A stretch of DNA of 64,000 nt, from positions 2,480,001 to 2,544,000 of the forward strand of contig NC_089430.1 in assembly GCF_026210795.1 (NCBI RefSeq). Direction: 5' to 3'. Under the pieces are notes generated by a model. It was not told the origin of the DNA, searched no databases, and saw nothing but the letters and a program-made list of their open reading frames with translations. The translations under genes were made by a program, and so were the position numbers. Positions 1 through 11,660 of this stretch are shown here, one piece after another; within the stretch, counting starts at the first letter, position 1, and each line of letters starts with the position of its first letter. This DNA is from Rhizophagus irregularis (taxonomy: Eukaryota; Glomeromycota; Glomeromycetes; Glomerales; Glomeraceae).

Positions 1-1030
1 GTATATATTTTGGTTTATTCTTTCTGTCGTTATCTTTATTTTATTTTCGTTATTTTTTTTTTCCTGCGCCACCTTCCTGCGCATTTTGGAAATTTGAAAA
101 ATAAACCAAAATTGATTTACCCCCTCCAAATGATCATTATAGTCATGTGATTGATCTTCCATTTCTTATATACGTATATACATTGTTCATTTTAATTTAT
201 ATTTGATCACGTTTTCAATATTTTGGGCAAATTCCTGGACTTCGATTTGGATTATATATGAATTCTCCTTTTGGTTTTATTATCTCTGCTGCCGATATTG
301 AAATGGTTTTGTTCTTTACTAACCTTTTGTAGTCGATGCCGGGGAAGGGTTCTCCAAGTTGCGTTCTATTTTAAGCTTTGCTAAAGACCAACAGTTCTTT
401 CATACTGAAAAATCCGTCTTTGATCGCTGAGAATAACCGTGATATGGTATTGAGGGCCAAGAGCTTGTAACGGCTATTGTTTTTGTTTTTGTTTTTAAAT
501 TTTTCCATTATTTGTAGTGGTGTTTTATGGTTTTTGTTTGTTTCTTTTATAATCCGATCTATGGTTTTCTTTTTATGTGTATTGTTTTTATTTTCTTTGA
601 ATTTCATCTTTACTTAATTAGGTTTATCCTATGAGTATTCCTTTCCTTTTTACATAGTTATTCTTCATAGTTTAACTTTTGTTCTACTCCCCTTACAAAA
701 TTTTATGTAAGGATTAATGGCACGTTTAGATTTACCGGTTGTCCAATCCTGTTTAGCGTTCTTTATGAAGGTTAGGTGGGAAGTAAATCTTACGTACAGT
801 AGCATTTACTTGGTTTAAAATATAGCTTTGGGAATGATGCTTTGGGTTATTCAGTTTATAGTCTTTAGTTTTACTTTAGTTTATTCTCTGAATAGTCTGT
901 AGTGATACTGTTATGTTGCTCTTACTTTTATATCGTGCTATTTTAATGTTTGTAAGTTAATATTGAAATTCACTATTTTAAATAAAGTTTGTGGATATCA
1001 TGCCTTGTTTGCCTAGTTTTTGACCAGTAA
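1..1030 (+). repeat. 3' tail of an upstream non-LTR retrotransposon plus AT-rich sequence
   Basis: No gene is supported here. The last 24 bases (1007-1030) are identical to the last 24 bases of retrotransposon copy A (6511-6534); both contain CCTAGTTTTTGACCAGTAA and sit just downstream of an AATAAA-like signal. I infer that this stretch ends in the 3' UTR of a related element whose body lies mostly outside the window or has diverged. How far the element reaches to the left cannot be judged by eye. Confidence 0.45.
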
Positions 1031-1463
1031 GGTCCCTAAAGATTTGGAAACTTTAACCCGACATTATCGGTTTTTAAATCGCCTAATGCATTCAATACGT
1101 CTGTTGCGCAAATATCCTTCAATTTATTCTACTGTTCACGAATACAAATGGTCCATTCATTTGATTAGACTTCAAAACATTCTTCACTTATATAAGTAAG
1201 TGTTTACTTTCATTCCTACTCTACCTTCATCTCTCTCATCATGTCAACAAGATGATTTTAAATCACTTCTTGATGTTTTATCCAATATCTCCAAATCCTT
1301 ACAGGGATTTCACTTGCTTCAAGAAAAAAAATTTCAAGACTCCTCCATCCGTGCTCGTTTGGATGATAGAAATAATAACTTTGAAACTGACCTTTCTTCT
1401 TTTATCGATTCAGCGCTTTCTCGCTCTTGTCGCTGTATCACTTTGGATCATGTCTTTCTTGAC

Positions 1464-2324
1464 TAGAGCTCCGCAACCTGACCCGACAGATCAGGTGACC
1501 CGACGGGTTGACCCGAAATATTCAGGTCAGGTCATCAAATTCATGACCTGACACGGGTCGGGTCAGTGCTGGTCGGTACCCGACCTGACCCGTTGACCTG
1601 ACATATATTTGGGTCAAATAAATTAAATAACGCCAAAACTTATAATGATTCTGGCGTTTTTACATGTACAATCGAAAAAAAATGCCGAAACTATCAGTTT
1701 CAGCGTTTTTACATGTAAAATCAAAAAGAAAAACACCAGAACTAATTATTCCGGCGTTTTTACATGTAAAATCAAAAAGGAAAACACCGGAACTAATGAT
1801 TCCGGCATTTTTACATGTAAAATCAAAAAAAAATGCCGAAACTATCAGTTTCGGCATTTTTACATGTAAAATCAAAAAAAAACACCGGAACTAATGATTC
1901 CGGTGCTTTTACATGTAAAATCAAAAAAAAAAACGCTGAAACTACCAGTTTCGGCGTTTTTACATGTAAAATCAAAAAGAAGAATGCCAGAACTAATTAT
2001 TCCGGCGTTCTTACATGTAAAATCGAAAAAAAACGCCGAAACTATCAGTTTCAGCATTTTTACATGTAAAATCAAAAGGAAAAACACTGAAATAAATAGT
2101 TTTGGCGTTTTATATATAAAAACAAAAGTAAAACAAAACGTTTTTTTACAATATTTAATAATAAAACTTCGGGTAACCCGAGTTACCCGAAGTGACCCGA
2201 ATACTTTCGGGTCAAATGGGTCAGGTCGGGTCAGAACGGTTTACCTGACCCGACCTGACCTGAAAAAAAATTTCGGTTCAGGTTAACCAGGTAACCCGAC
2301 CGACCCGACCCATGCGGAGCTCTA
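1464..2324. mobile_element. hAT-like non-autonomous element inserted in copy A
   Basis: The ends are perfect 12-bp inverted repeats TAGAGCTCCGCA, flanked by the 8-bp direct repeat TTCTTGAC (1456-1463 and 2325-2332). Removing the element and one repeat restores collinearity with retrotransposon copy C. An 8-bp target duplication with TAGAG-type ends is the hallmark of hAT transposons. There is no transposase, so it must have been mobilised in trans. Subterminal regions (1475-1615 and 2165-2315) are dense in alternating ACCCGACC and GGTCAGGT motifs in both orientations, which could be transposase binding sites (inference). The centre is the hairpin minisatellite described separately. Confidence 0.85.
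1640..2115. repeat. Palindromic minisatellite inside the hAT-like element
   Basis: About nine tandem units of roughly 51 bp. Each carries the palindrome TTTTACATGTAAAA and a second hairpin of two alternating types: GAAACTATCAGTTTC, or GGAACTAATGATTCC. An A-rich stretch separates the two. Open reading frames on both strands here come from the repeat and are not genes. Confidence 0.85.
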
Positions 2325-5300
2325 TTCTTGACCACCCTACTCGGCCTCAGCTTTTAACTGATCCTAAGGACATAGATGATGCTGTTGTTAACCATTTTCA
2401 AAACTTTGTGCCTATAAAGTCCACTCCTCCTACTTCTATCGATGCATTACCTGATAGATGGTCTTCTGCCTATCAACCTATAGATGATGTATCCTCCTCC
2501 ATCTACGATTCTATAATAAATCCCCCTACCCTTGACGAATGGTTATCCACTGTATCCCCACTACTTACGAAATGCTCAAACATCTTGGATCTCATACCTC
2601 AGCTTTACTCCTTATTCTAATTCAATCATGCCTCTCCAAAGCTGATATTCCCGACTTATGGCGTCAAGCAATGGTCTTTCCCATTCCCAAACCTCACGAA
2701 TGGAAGTGTCAATTAAAAAACACTCAACCCATCACTTTACTTGAAGTGATTAGAAAATCTCTTGTCAAACTTTTCTATAATTGCCTTTCTTCTATTTTGG
2801 CTTCACATGATGTCCTTAAAGGTGGTAACTTCGCTAGTCTACCTGGTGGTTCTTGCCACGACCCTATTATTACTCTAGAATCTATTATCCATGATGCCGA
2901 TGTCAACAAAAATCCACTTTGGATTCTTTCCCAAGATATCTCTAAAGCTTTCGACTCAGTCGACCTAACAATGTTACGTTTCGCTCTTGAACGTATATGC
3001 CTTCCTGCTTCTGCAGTCAAATTTATCCTTTCACTTTCATGAAACGCACTAATAGCGTTTTCACTGCTCATGGATCTACTCCTGCTTATAGGGTTCGCAT
3101 TGGTATTGACCAAGGCGAAGTTATCTCTCCTCTTCTGTGGGTTATTTATATTGATCCTTTACTCACTGTTTTGAAGAATGAATTGAAGGACCCTTATGTT
3201 CTTTCAGCACCATCCTTAATTGCGTCTCAAGTACCCTCCCCTGATTTATGCATTAATAATTTAGTGTTTATGGATAATTTGACTCTTATTTCCTCGTCAA
3301 AAGCTGGCATGGAATTTATGTTATCCATTACAGAAGAATTTTAACACTTCTGCTAATCACAACAAATATGTATTGATTACCAATTCGTTACCTTTAACTT
3401 CCAATTCCACTCTTTCCCCAGTTATTTTTAATTTAGAATTATCCTCTTTAAATAGAGTTCCTTCTATTATTATTACTCCTATCTTTATGATGACTTCTTT
3501 TCGTTTTTTAGGTGTTTAAGTTTAACATTAAAAGTTCCAAAGATTTCGTTAGGAAACAACTCAAACGCGAATGTGATTCCTTCGCCATGACAATCTGACC
3601 TGCAAAGCTCTCTGCCAAACAAGTTGTGTATTTACACAATGCCATCCTTGAATATCGGATGCAAGTTACCCACCTGTCAGAATCTGACTGCCACCTAATA
3701 ATGAGAAGTATTCGATCTGTAGTGAAATACAAAGCTAATTTTTCCCGTTATCTTCCCAACCCTATTTCAACGACAATGTCATATTACTAATTTATTTTTA
3801 ATGGCTAATTCTTATTCTTCCTTTATGCAATTTCTTTTTATATATAGAATGCGTTTACTTCAATTTTTATTTTTGATTCCTATTTCTCCTTTTTTGATTA
3901 AGGACTGGTCTATATGGTCCTCTCTCTTCTTTCAAAAAGGATTATATTGCATGCACTATTGCTCTTTTGAATTCTACTCCCTTCCGGTTACTCCAAATTT
4001 AACTGTCAAAGCTCCCTAATTTATCTTATTCGAATGCATGTCACCTAAAGCTTTTAAGGCTTACTACTCCATCTTGCGTAAGTGACAGCTGTTCTATCTA
4101 TCTCAGCTTGTTACTCCACAAGGCACCCATTTAATTTCTTGGAAGGCCTATTATGAAAATTTGATTGGAAAACGCGGCTATGGTCACATTCCTTATTGGT
4201 ATAAAGATATCCAGCGACAAACTACCATTCCCGACTCTAATAATTGTCTAGTCGATGAATATATCCTGCCTATATCTGCGGATGATTCTTCATATTTAGA
4301 GCTTGAATCTTGTCTTTCTTCTCCTCCTACTACCATGAACTGGATTGTCACGTTGGACAATTTTGGTTCTCCCATCTTCGGTAAACAACTGTTAGTCCAA
4401 GCGGGACAGGGTACCTGCACCATTGTACATTGGATTTCTGCTAATTGCGAATCTTTGCCTGGCAATATCATTAAGCTTACTCCTTGCCCTGGATGTGCTG
4501 CTCATGTCCCTTTACCTCCTTCGAAAAAGCGGAATGCTGAATTAACTTGTTGCACACCGAACGTCTCTCTACAACATTCGCTCATCCTATTTACTATTAT
4601 TGAACGGATTAGATGCAATACTACTGCAGTGACTTCCCTTCTTACTTGGGCTGATATTGAAGATGGTGTTCGTCTTCATTATAATAGATGGGACATTGTT
4701 CCTGATTTTTCTCCTGAAGATGCCATTGTGGCTCCAATTACTTCTACCACTATTGAGTCCTCAGCTGCTGCTGTTTTTGCTAACTCCCCATTAACTCCTA
4801 CTGCGGATTCACGTTATATCTTTTTTACCGATGGGTCTCTTATCAACTTAGGAACTACTGACGTTTCTATGGGCTGGTCTTGGATGCAAATTGTACCAGA
4901 TGCTGGCTTTCCCAACTCTATTGCTACTTATGTACATGGCATTATCCAGGATAATCCTTCTTCCTCTTGAGCTGAAGCTGCTGCTATTTATGCCGTTTTA
5001 ACCATTTCTCCTTGCAACTCAGAAGTTACTATTTATACTGACTCGCAAACTGCCATTGATGGCCTTCGTGGTTGCTCTTCTTCTATTTATTCTAATAGCC
5101 GACTCTATTACAAAACTACGAACTTTGAACTCTGGGCTATTATTGAACGTACCATCTCTTCCAAAAACTTAACTGTCCTTCCCATTAAAGTGAAAGCACA
5201 CTCCGGCAATTATTTGAATGACTTTGCCGATTTCTTAGCCAATACTGCTCATACTTCCTCGTCCAGTATTTTGATTTCTGGCTCGGATCTTGCCTCCGCC

Positions 5301-6534
5301 CATGATTTTGTCTTAACCTATGATAATGATGTTGTTTGCGAGTTTAATTCATGACATCTCCTCAAGCAATACTATCAAACGCAGTTAATGTGCGATTTAT
5401 TACAATTAACGCGTTTTCAATTCACTTCTCTTTTATCTTTTAACATAGATTATATTGTTGATTGGGCTCTTACTTGGTTTACTTTGAAACTTGAGCCTTC
5501 TCATGACGCTTTTTTCACTTTTGAACATGCTTCACGGCATCGAACCTTCAAATTCAAACTTTTCCTGGATGAATTACCCACGTTGGAAAAGCTGAAAAGA
5601 GCACGTCTGGACTTATACTTGGACGAATTAACTTGCCGTTCCTGTATCGACCGCATGGAAGACTTGATGCACCTTTTTATGTGCAAAAAATGTCATTTGC
5701 ATATGCAACAAATTCTCCAATCTTATCAGAATCATTTGATTTCTAAAATTCAAGAAGCCGGAAAATTGGCTGATATTGATCCAACTCCATTTATTACTAA
5801 ACTGACCTCTCTTTCTTGTTGGTCCTTTTCTTCTACAAATTGGTCCTCCTATGCTCTTGTGCGTGGTTGTTTACCCAAACTCTTTGTTGACTTACTTGTC
5901 CATCCCAAGAAATTCTGCGTTGAAGGTTATCGCTGCTGTTCACAACAATTTTATTCGAAAATTCAGAAGACGAATTTGGAATCCACGTTCTTATGATAAA
6001 GGTAGATGGGAAAACGCGATGAACATTACTTACAAGTTGAAAACTACTCCAAGGCCATCTAATTTGCCTGTGTCAATGTACACACCTTATTCATCTTTAC
6101 CACCTCCGAGCCTACACGATTCACATGACTCCGGAACTGATTGGTTGAAGAACTCGATGAAATATGGTTTGCCTTGGTTTAATCACTTTTCAGGTTTTAT
6201 GGGTTGTCTAACGATGCTACTTAATAACAGCTTTTGCAGGATGGAGTGTCGATTTTTATAGTGGACGCGCTATTCGTTATTTTGTTAGCATAGTTGCTAC
6301 TACTTTGGTTGGAATATATCAAGGGGAAGATCTGGGAAAATTTAGTATAATGCGATTTTTCTTTTTTTTAGATTAATTTTTTACTTTATTTTTTCTTAGG
6401 AGACTATATAGCTTTGTTTTTAGTTAGTTTTATTTTTATATTTTTCTTTTTATTTTTTGTAAATTGTAAAGTTCGAATAAATTTAATAAAGATAAAGGCT
6501 ACTATGCCACGTTTGCCTAGTTTTTGACCAGTAA

Positions 6535-6690
6535 ACTCAAGCTACGTCTTCACAGAACAACTATTTTACTTCTCTAAAGTAGTACTTTAGCTGAGTTTTC
6601 AGTTAAAAAAAAGGTAAAAAAATTTCTGCCTAATTACAAGTAATTATTTAGCTACAAAATCTAAATAGAAAAGTAAAAATGTTCTCTTCA
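6535..6690 (+). repeat. Fragment of the inverted-pair repeat family
   Basis: The stretch starts exactly where retrotransposon copy A ends and matches 8450-8575, with an inverted match at about 10340-10455. Shared landmarks are ACTCAAGCTAC, ACAACTATTTTACT and ATAGAAAAGTAAAAA. Copy A therefore seems to have inserted next to, or within, a member of this family. Confidence 0.7.
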
Positions 6691-7227
6691 AAATTTAAAA
6701 TGATGGATTCTGGAATGTGCTGTTTCAGGAAATTCTCAATTTAATGTTACAGATCAACCAATAAAATATAAGAATGAGAATTATAGGTTTAACAAGGAAG
6801 TTATAAATAAAAAAAGAGATGACAAGGTATCATATTTAGCAAAAAATTTCATTTGTTTAGAAAAAAGATGTATTACATCAACAATACTACCAAAAATTTT
6901 GTAAATTTCTTAGCATTCAGTAATCTAATTTGTAACTAAAAAAGAATCATTCTTGTATTGTATATATTAAATCCTACTAAATTATTTTTTAATTACATAC
7001 AAAATTCCAACACACATAATTCCAACTATCAAAATCCTAACAGTTATTATAAAATCCTGAAATTTTTTTTTACAAAATATTTTCATATCAACTTGCAAAA
7101 TTTTGTTATTTATTTTAGTAAAAATACTAATGCTATATATTTAACTTTATACCATTTTTGTAAAATATTAGTATTTAATTGAATTATTTAATTTTATAAA
7201 ATATATTGCTATAAACTTTATTATATA
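6691..7227. other. AT-rich spacer, no gene seen
   Basis: Very AT-rich sequence without a convincing reading frame, RNA gene or terminal repeat. Confidence 0.6.
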
Positions 7228-7408
7228 TTATACATGCCACCCAAATTATTTTGGGCTGCCATAATTATAAGTAAAATCCCAAATTCAATTATGGCATCCC
7301 AAATTATTTTGGCACTTTACATAGTAAATTATATATAAACTAAATGAATTACAGCATCCCAAATTATAATTATGGCATCCCAAAATAATTTGGGCAGCAT
7401 GTATATTA
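7228..7408. repeat. Fold-back element of about 180 bp
   Basis: The two ends are inverted copies sharing ACATGC, then CCCAAATTATTTTGGG, then ATGCCATAATTATAA. CCCAAATTATTTTGGG is itself nearly self-complementary, giving nested hairpins. A shortened relative lies at 12040-12138. No coding potential is seen. Target duplications are unclear because the next element abuts directly. Confidence 0.7.
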
Positions 7409-7907
7409 CAGTCATAACTTGATATAACGATTCGGGATAAACCAATTTTGGCCCATAACGAACTTTTTTCTTAAACCAAAACCATCTATAATTAATTATA
7501 TCACTATATACCGACTTTATTATAAATTTCGCGATATTACATATAACGAAGTTAATCATAAAACCAGTCATACTTATTTATTCGCGATAAACTGATACCA
7601 TACTAATTCTGGCCGGAATTAACTTAGTCTCGGCCGGCATTATTCAACGCAGCAGACCACCGATTCTCAATTTCGGTGCATCTATTTACAAGATTCTGTA
7701 TGATAACATTGTATTGAACTATTGGTATTATAAATACATTTTAAGGTGATAAAATTTGACTTTATATTGATATACTTTTTTAGATATACCGTTTTTATAC
7801 TTTTTAATATATCAATCGGTATAATAGAAATATTTGATTTATTGAATATTTGATATAACGACCCAAGATAGCTTGAACGGAGGGTTCATTATATCGAGTT
7901 CTGACTG
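7409..7907. mobile_element. Tc1/mariner-type MITE (pogo/Fot1-like ends)
   Basis: Imperfect terminal inverted repeats begin CAGTCATAACTTGATATAA on the left and CAGTCAGAACTCGATATAA on the complement of the right end. Both ends are flanked by TA (7407-7408 and 7908-7909). The CAGTCAGA...CGATATAA pattern with TA duplication is typical of pogo/Fot1-like non-autonomous elements in fungi. The 499-bp interior has no transposase. Confidence 0.8.
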
Positions 7908-8329
7908 TATATATAAATTTAATCAAAGCAATATAAAATAAAATTAACCAATATCTAAACCTAAATCATTAGTAAGAAAATTACAATGAAAGGCTATGTG
8001 CAATTTTCTGAAGAAAATAATGAGTGGTTTTCTCTATTATTAATAATTGTCATTTTTGTTGGTAGTTTTTTTTCATCATGAATAATACAATACATTCAAT
8101 TTGTTTTTGTAATTCCTGAATTATCATATAAACACCAACATAGTTTTCACAAACTATAATATTCTAATGCCTATGCCAGGCCTCTACTATATTTTATGTC
8201 TGTGGAACTCTGGAAGGAATAAAGGAGCTTTACAAATAGTATTGCCATTTATGCACATATTCTAAAAAAAATTTTTTTTATTTAATTTTTTATTTTTATT
8301 AATAAAGTCCAATACTGGGGTCATTATAT
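7908..8329. other. AT-rich spacer, no gene seen
   Basis: AT-rich sequence between two repeats with no supported feature. Confidence 0.6.
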
Positions 8330-10565
8330 CTATAAGGAATATTTACATAAAAATATGTGTGGAATCTTAAATGAAGTAATTAACCCAACCATTTAAGAGA
8401 AGCCCGAAGTAGTCACTTGACCTTGTCTCATAAAAATGCACAGGTCTGGTCACAACTCAAGCTACATCTTCATAAAACAACTATTTTACTCCACCAAAGC
8501 AATACTTTAACTGAGTTTTTGGTCAACTAAAAGTAATTATACAGCTACAAAAATAAAATAGAAAAGTAAAAACTAAACTAAATTCTATAGTAATGCTATT
8601 CATTAGATTTCAAATTCTGGGGTGCAGGATCTTTCAATGGGTTTTTTGTAGGAATGGCTTGCTTAAAAGCATTGGGCAAGGATTTCTGATTCTTCTTCTT
8701 AGGTTTAACATTACCTAACTGTTATTCAACTGATCCAGACTTTCAGTAATGCGCTTTCTTCAAGTTAGATGAGCGTCAACACCATTTCAATTTTTTTTCT
8801 GTAGTCAGAAAAACTTGCGGTTTATCTAAGACCTTAAGTGTGACTTCCCAATTTTCAAAATAATTCACAAGTTTTCTCTTTCCTTTATTTGTATGAATTA
8901 TTTTAAACATACTAGCATCACACGTCGTTAAAAATGTAGTTAGTTTACAGAATTTCTCTCATTGTTTTCTTTTTTAGAGATTCCAATTTGCAGGAAACCA
9001 TCTCATAAATATACCTTCCAGATCAGTCGTCCTTTTACATTTTTAGCAAAAATTTTTTATAAACTTTTTACTTTATTTAAAAATTTTTTCATAAAATACA
9101 GTTGGAACAACATTTGAAAAAGACTTTTACAGTTTATTTTAAACAACAGGGAATCATTTTTAGAAAATGTTACTTTTTAGCTTAAACAATTTGTTGAAAA
9201 TGGTTTTCTAGATAAGAGTCTACAAGCTATGGACAAAGCAACACTTATAGTAGATATGTTTGGCAAGTCTACCAACCCAAATAACTTTGCTCAACAAGTG
9301 AAGGTGACAAATATACAACTTACTATCCTTTCACTTATATTTTCTATAGCTCTTTATACTTTGTCCAGATTATGGGATAATTTGCTACCTGCGTATATAT
9401 ACTATCTGATGTGGAAATGACTCCTGTTGATTAAACTGTGATGTCTGAAACTTTCCAGAAGAAAGATAAACAAAAGATGCATGTTATAGATGATAAACAA
9501 ATCAAGAGCCAATCAACAACAACAAATTCTGATGCACAAACAACAGCTCAAAAACCCTAAAAGGGGATGAAAATATCTGTACTTGAGGTTACTCACATAC
9601 TGACCAGATACAAAGAAGTTAAAGATGAGCAAGAGCAAATCAGAGATTTTATTGTATATGATATTCCATATACCTGGAACATTAAGAAAATCTTAGAAGA
9701 ATTAATGTTTTGAGGCAAAACTATTAAGTTGTCAGTAAAATAACAATACAAATATCAGACTCTTGCAATTAAAATAGTTTGACTCATTCACCCTTCCCCA
9801 GTTTGAAAGTTCTGGGAGGTACACCTGAGAGATGATTTCTCACAAGTTGAAATCTCTAAGAAAGAAAACAGTAAGAAAAATTCCTAGCCATTATTCATGA
9901 TATTCTGAAAGAAATGATGATAGTTACCTTGTGGGCAGACTGTAAACCTACAACATTTTTAATGACATGCAGTGCTAATGTGTTTAAAATCATTCAAACA
10001 AGTAAAGAAAAGAGAAAGCTTGTGGGTTATTTTGAGAATTGAAAGGTTACACTCAAGGCCTTAGATAAATCACAAGTTTTCCAGACCGTCAACACTTTAT
10101 ACCTAACTTGAAGAAAGCATTAAATAAGCTAAAGGTAAAGAACGTTCCTAACAAGAAGTCTGGAAACGCTGGACAACAATCAGGTAATGTTAAACCTAAG
10201 AAGAAGGATCACAAATCCTCACCAATACTAATGAATAAGCCACCCCTACAAAAGACCCACTGAAGGATCCCAAGCTTTAGAAATCGAAGTCCAATAAACA
10301 AAAAGGTTTTAGCAGAAATTTTAGTATTTCTTCAGAATCTAGTTCAGTTTTTACTTTTCTATAACTAGGCAGAAATTTTTTATTTTTTTTTTAACCAAAA
10401 GTGCTTTGGTGGAGTAGAATAGTAGTTCTGTAAATACATAGCTTGAGTTGCAGTCAGGCCTGCACACCTTACTTTGGACTTCTTTTGAGTGGTTAGATTA
10501 ATTACTTCATTTAGGATTCTACACATATTTTTATATAAACAGTCTTTATTTATAAAATAAAATAA
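8330..10565. repeat. Large inverted pair of a decayed repeat-encoded gene
   Basis: The left arm (about 8330-9040) and the complement of the right arm (about 9800-10565) are alignable throughout, with many substitutions and indels. Outer ends share ATATGTGT.GAATC.TAAATGAAG; inner parts share a broken coding sequence. On the plus strand the right arm reads phrases such as KVLGGTPER, TLWADCKPTTFL and KRKLVGYFEN, then a lysine-rich tail (KPKKKDHKSS near 10190). The left arm reads the same in reverse. The 760-bp centre contains a further reading, MDKATLIVDMFGKSTNP, at 9229. The family is not identified; it is probably a transposon protein. It is either a long-terminal-inverted-repeat element or two copies joined head-to-head. 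Confidence 0.65.
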
Positions 10566-10799
10566 AAATAAAATAAATAAAATAAATACATAACTTTAAA
10601 TTTTTATGGTTGAATAAAAACATGTAAAAAAAGTTTTTTCTATTAACCATTTAAGAATGAACTTTTAAAGTTTTATTAATGAAAAGTTTCTTTTTAAATT
10701 ACAAGAATATTTACATAACTTTAATTAAACTATTACATCCATCCACTAACCATTTAATCTAGGTTTTTTATTAATTTAAATTCTACAGTAATGCATAAA

Positions 10800-11660
10800 A
10801 TATATAATCCTTTATAATTCAGTTAACAAATTAATAATTTCATGACAGAAAAAAAATGAATATATAAAAAAGGGATGAAATGAATAATGAATAATGGAAA
10901 AAAACAATGTAAAAAATAAATTGAAGTGAAAAGATAATGAAAAACAAAAATGGGAGTAAAATGGAATGATGTAAAATGAAATAGAATGATGGAGATAATA
11001 AAAAATGAAATAGAATAATAGGATGATGTAAACGAAATAAGATGATAAAAATGAAATGGAATGTTGCAAAACAAAATAAAATGATGAAAGATAATATGGA
11101 GTGATATAAAGTGATAAAAAATGATTTAGAACGATATGAAATGATATGGAGTAATATGAGATGATGAAAAATGATATAGAGCAATATGAAGTGATGAAAA
11201 AAATGATATGAAGTACTAATGTTGTGCCCCAAATCTCAATATGCTCCAAATTGATGATAATCATCGATGATTACTATATGTGAAAAGTGATGTTTTGAAA
11301 ATTCTTGAGGCATTATAAAGATGGGCTGATAATTTAGGCCGATCATTGATTTGGAGCAATCGTCAACTTGGGGCACAACACTAATATGGAGTAATGAAAA
11401 ATGATATGGAATAATATAAAGTAATGAAAAATGATATGGGAATAAAAGTGACGATAATAAACAAAAAAGATAATTAAAAATAAAATGGAAGCAAAGGAAA
11501 TGATAGAAAAATAAAATGGAGGCAAAGGGAATAATGAAATAATAAAAAACAAAAGAAGCAAAAAAAATAATAGAAAATAAATGAAAAAGGTGTGAAAATG
11601 AAAAGAGAATAAAGTGATGATAAAAAATAAAAGAAACTGTTAGTATCATTTTCAATAAAG
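10800..11660. repeat. Degenerate (GATGAAAT)n-like simple repeat tract
   Basis: Imperfect repetition of short words such as AATGATATGGA and GATGAAAAATGA, interrupted by the 159-bp element at 11221-11379. The long minus-strand reading frames (Phe, Ser, His, Ile rich) are a product of the repeat, so no gene is called. Confidence 0.75.
11221..11379. mobile_element. Short terminal-inverted-repeat element (159 bp)
   Basis: The ends are GTTGTGCCCCAA and TTGGGGCACAAC, a perfect 12-bp inverted repeat, flanked on both sides by ACTAAT (11215-11220 and 11380-11385). The element sits inside a simple repeat, which makes the borders stand out. The target duplication could be read as 6 bp, or as 4 bp (CTAA) with 13-bp ends, so the superfamily is left open. 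Confidence 0.75.

Larger units (their letters stand above)
1031..5996 (+). pseudogene. Retrotransposon ORF2 remnant: linker, reverse transcriptase, RNase H, zinc motif
   Basis: This was the polyprotein that nicks the target, copies the RNA and degrades the RNA strand; here it is broken by several frameshifts and stops. RT motif A (KAFDSVD) lies near 2944, the motif-B box (GIDQGEVISPLL) near 3103, and motif C reads FMDN near 3267 where copies B and C read FMDD, so a catalytic aspartate is lost. About 40 bases present in copy C are missing near 2567, just before the RT. RNase H keeps all four acidic positions: FTDGS near 4824, the glutamate at 4974, YTDSQ near 5032 and the last aspartate near 5230; an in-frame TGA at 4968-4970 sits just before the glutamate. 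A CxxC...HxxxC motif at 5634-5700 resembles the zf-RVT zinc motif that follows RNase H in other LINEs. Confidence 0.85.
1031..6534 (+). mobile_element. Non-LTR retrotransposon copy A, 5'-truncated and inactive
   Basis: The sequence is collinear with copy C (60841 onward) and copy B (minus strand, from about 52130 downward). It begins in the linker between endonuclease and reverse transcriptase, so the 5' UTR, ORF1 and endonuclease are missing. That is the usual outcome of target-primed reverse transcription stopping early. It is the only copy here with a 3' end: RNase H, a C-terminal zinc motif, a 3' UTR of about 270 bp and the terminal CCTAGTTTTTGACCAGTAA without a poly-A tail. A hAT-like element interrupts it at 1464-2324. 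The combination of zinc knuckle (other copies), AP endonuclease, RT and RNase H fits Tad1/I-like fungal LINEs; the clade is inference. Confidence 0.85.

Noticed and set aside
1645-2286. Several overlapping reading frames on both strands
   Set aside because: They follow the 51-bp palindromic repeat and have the same short phrases (FTCK, LHVKSK) on repeat; not genes.
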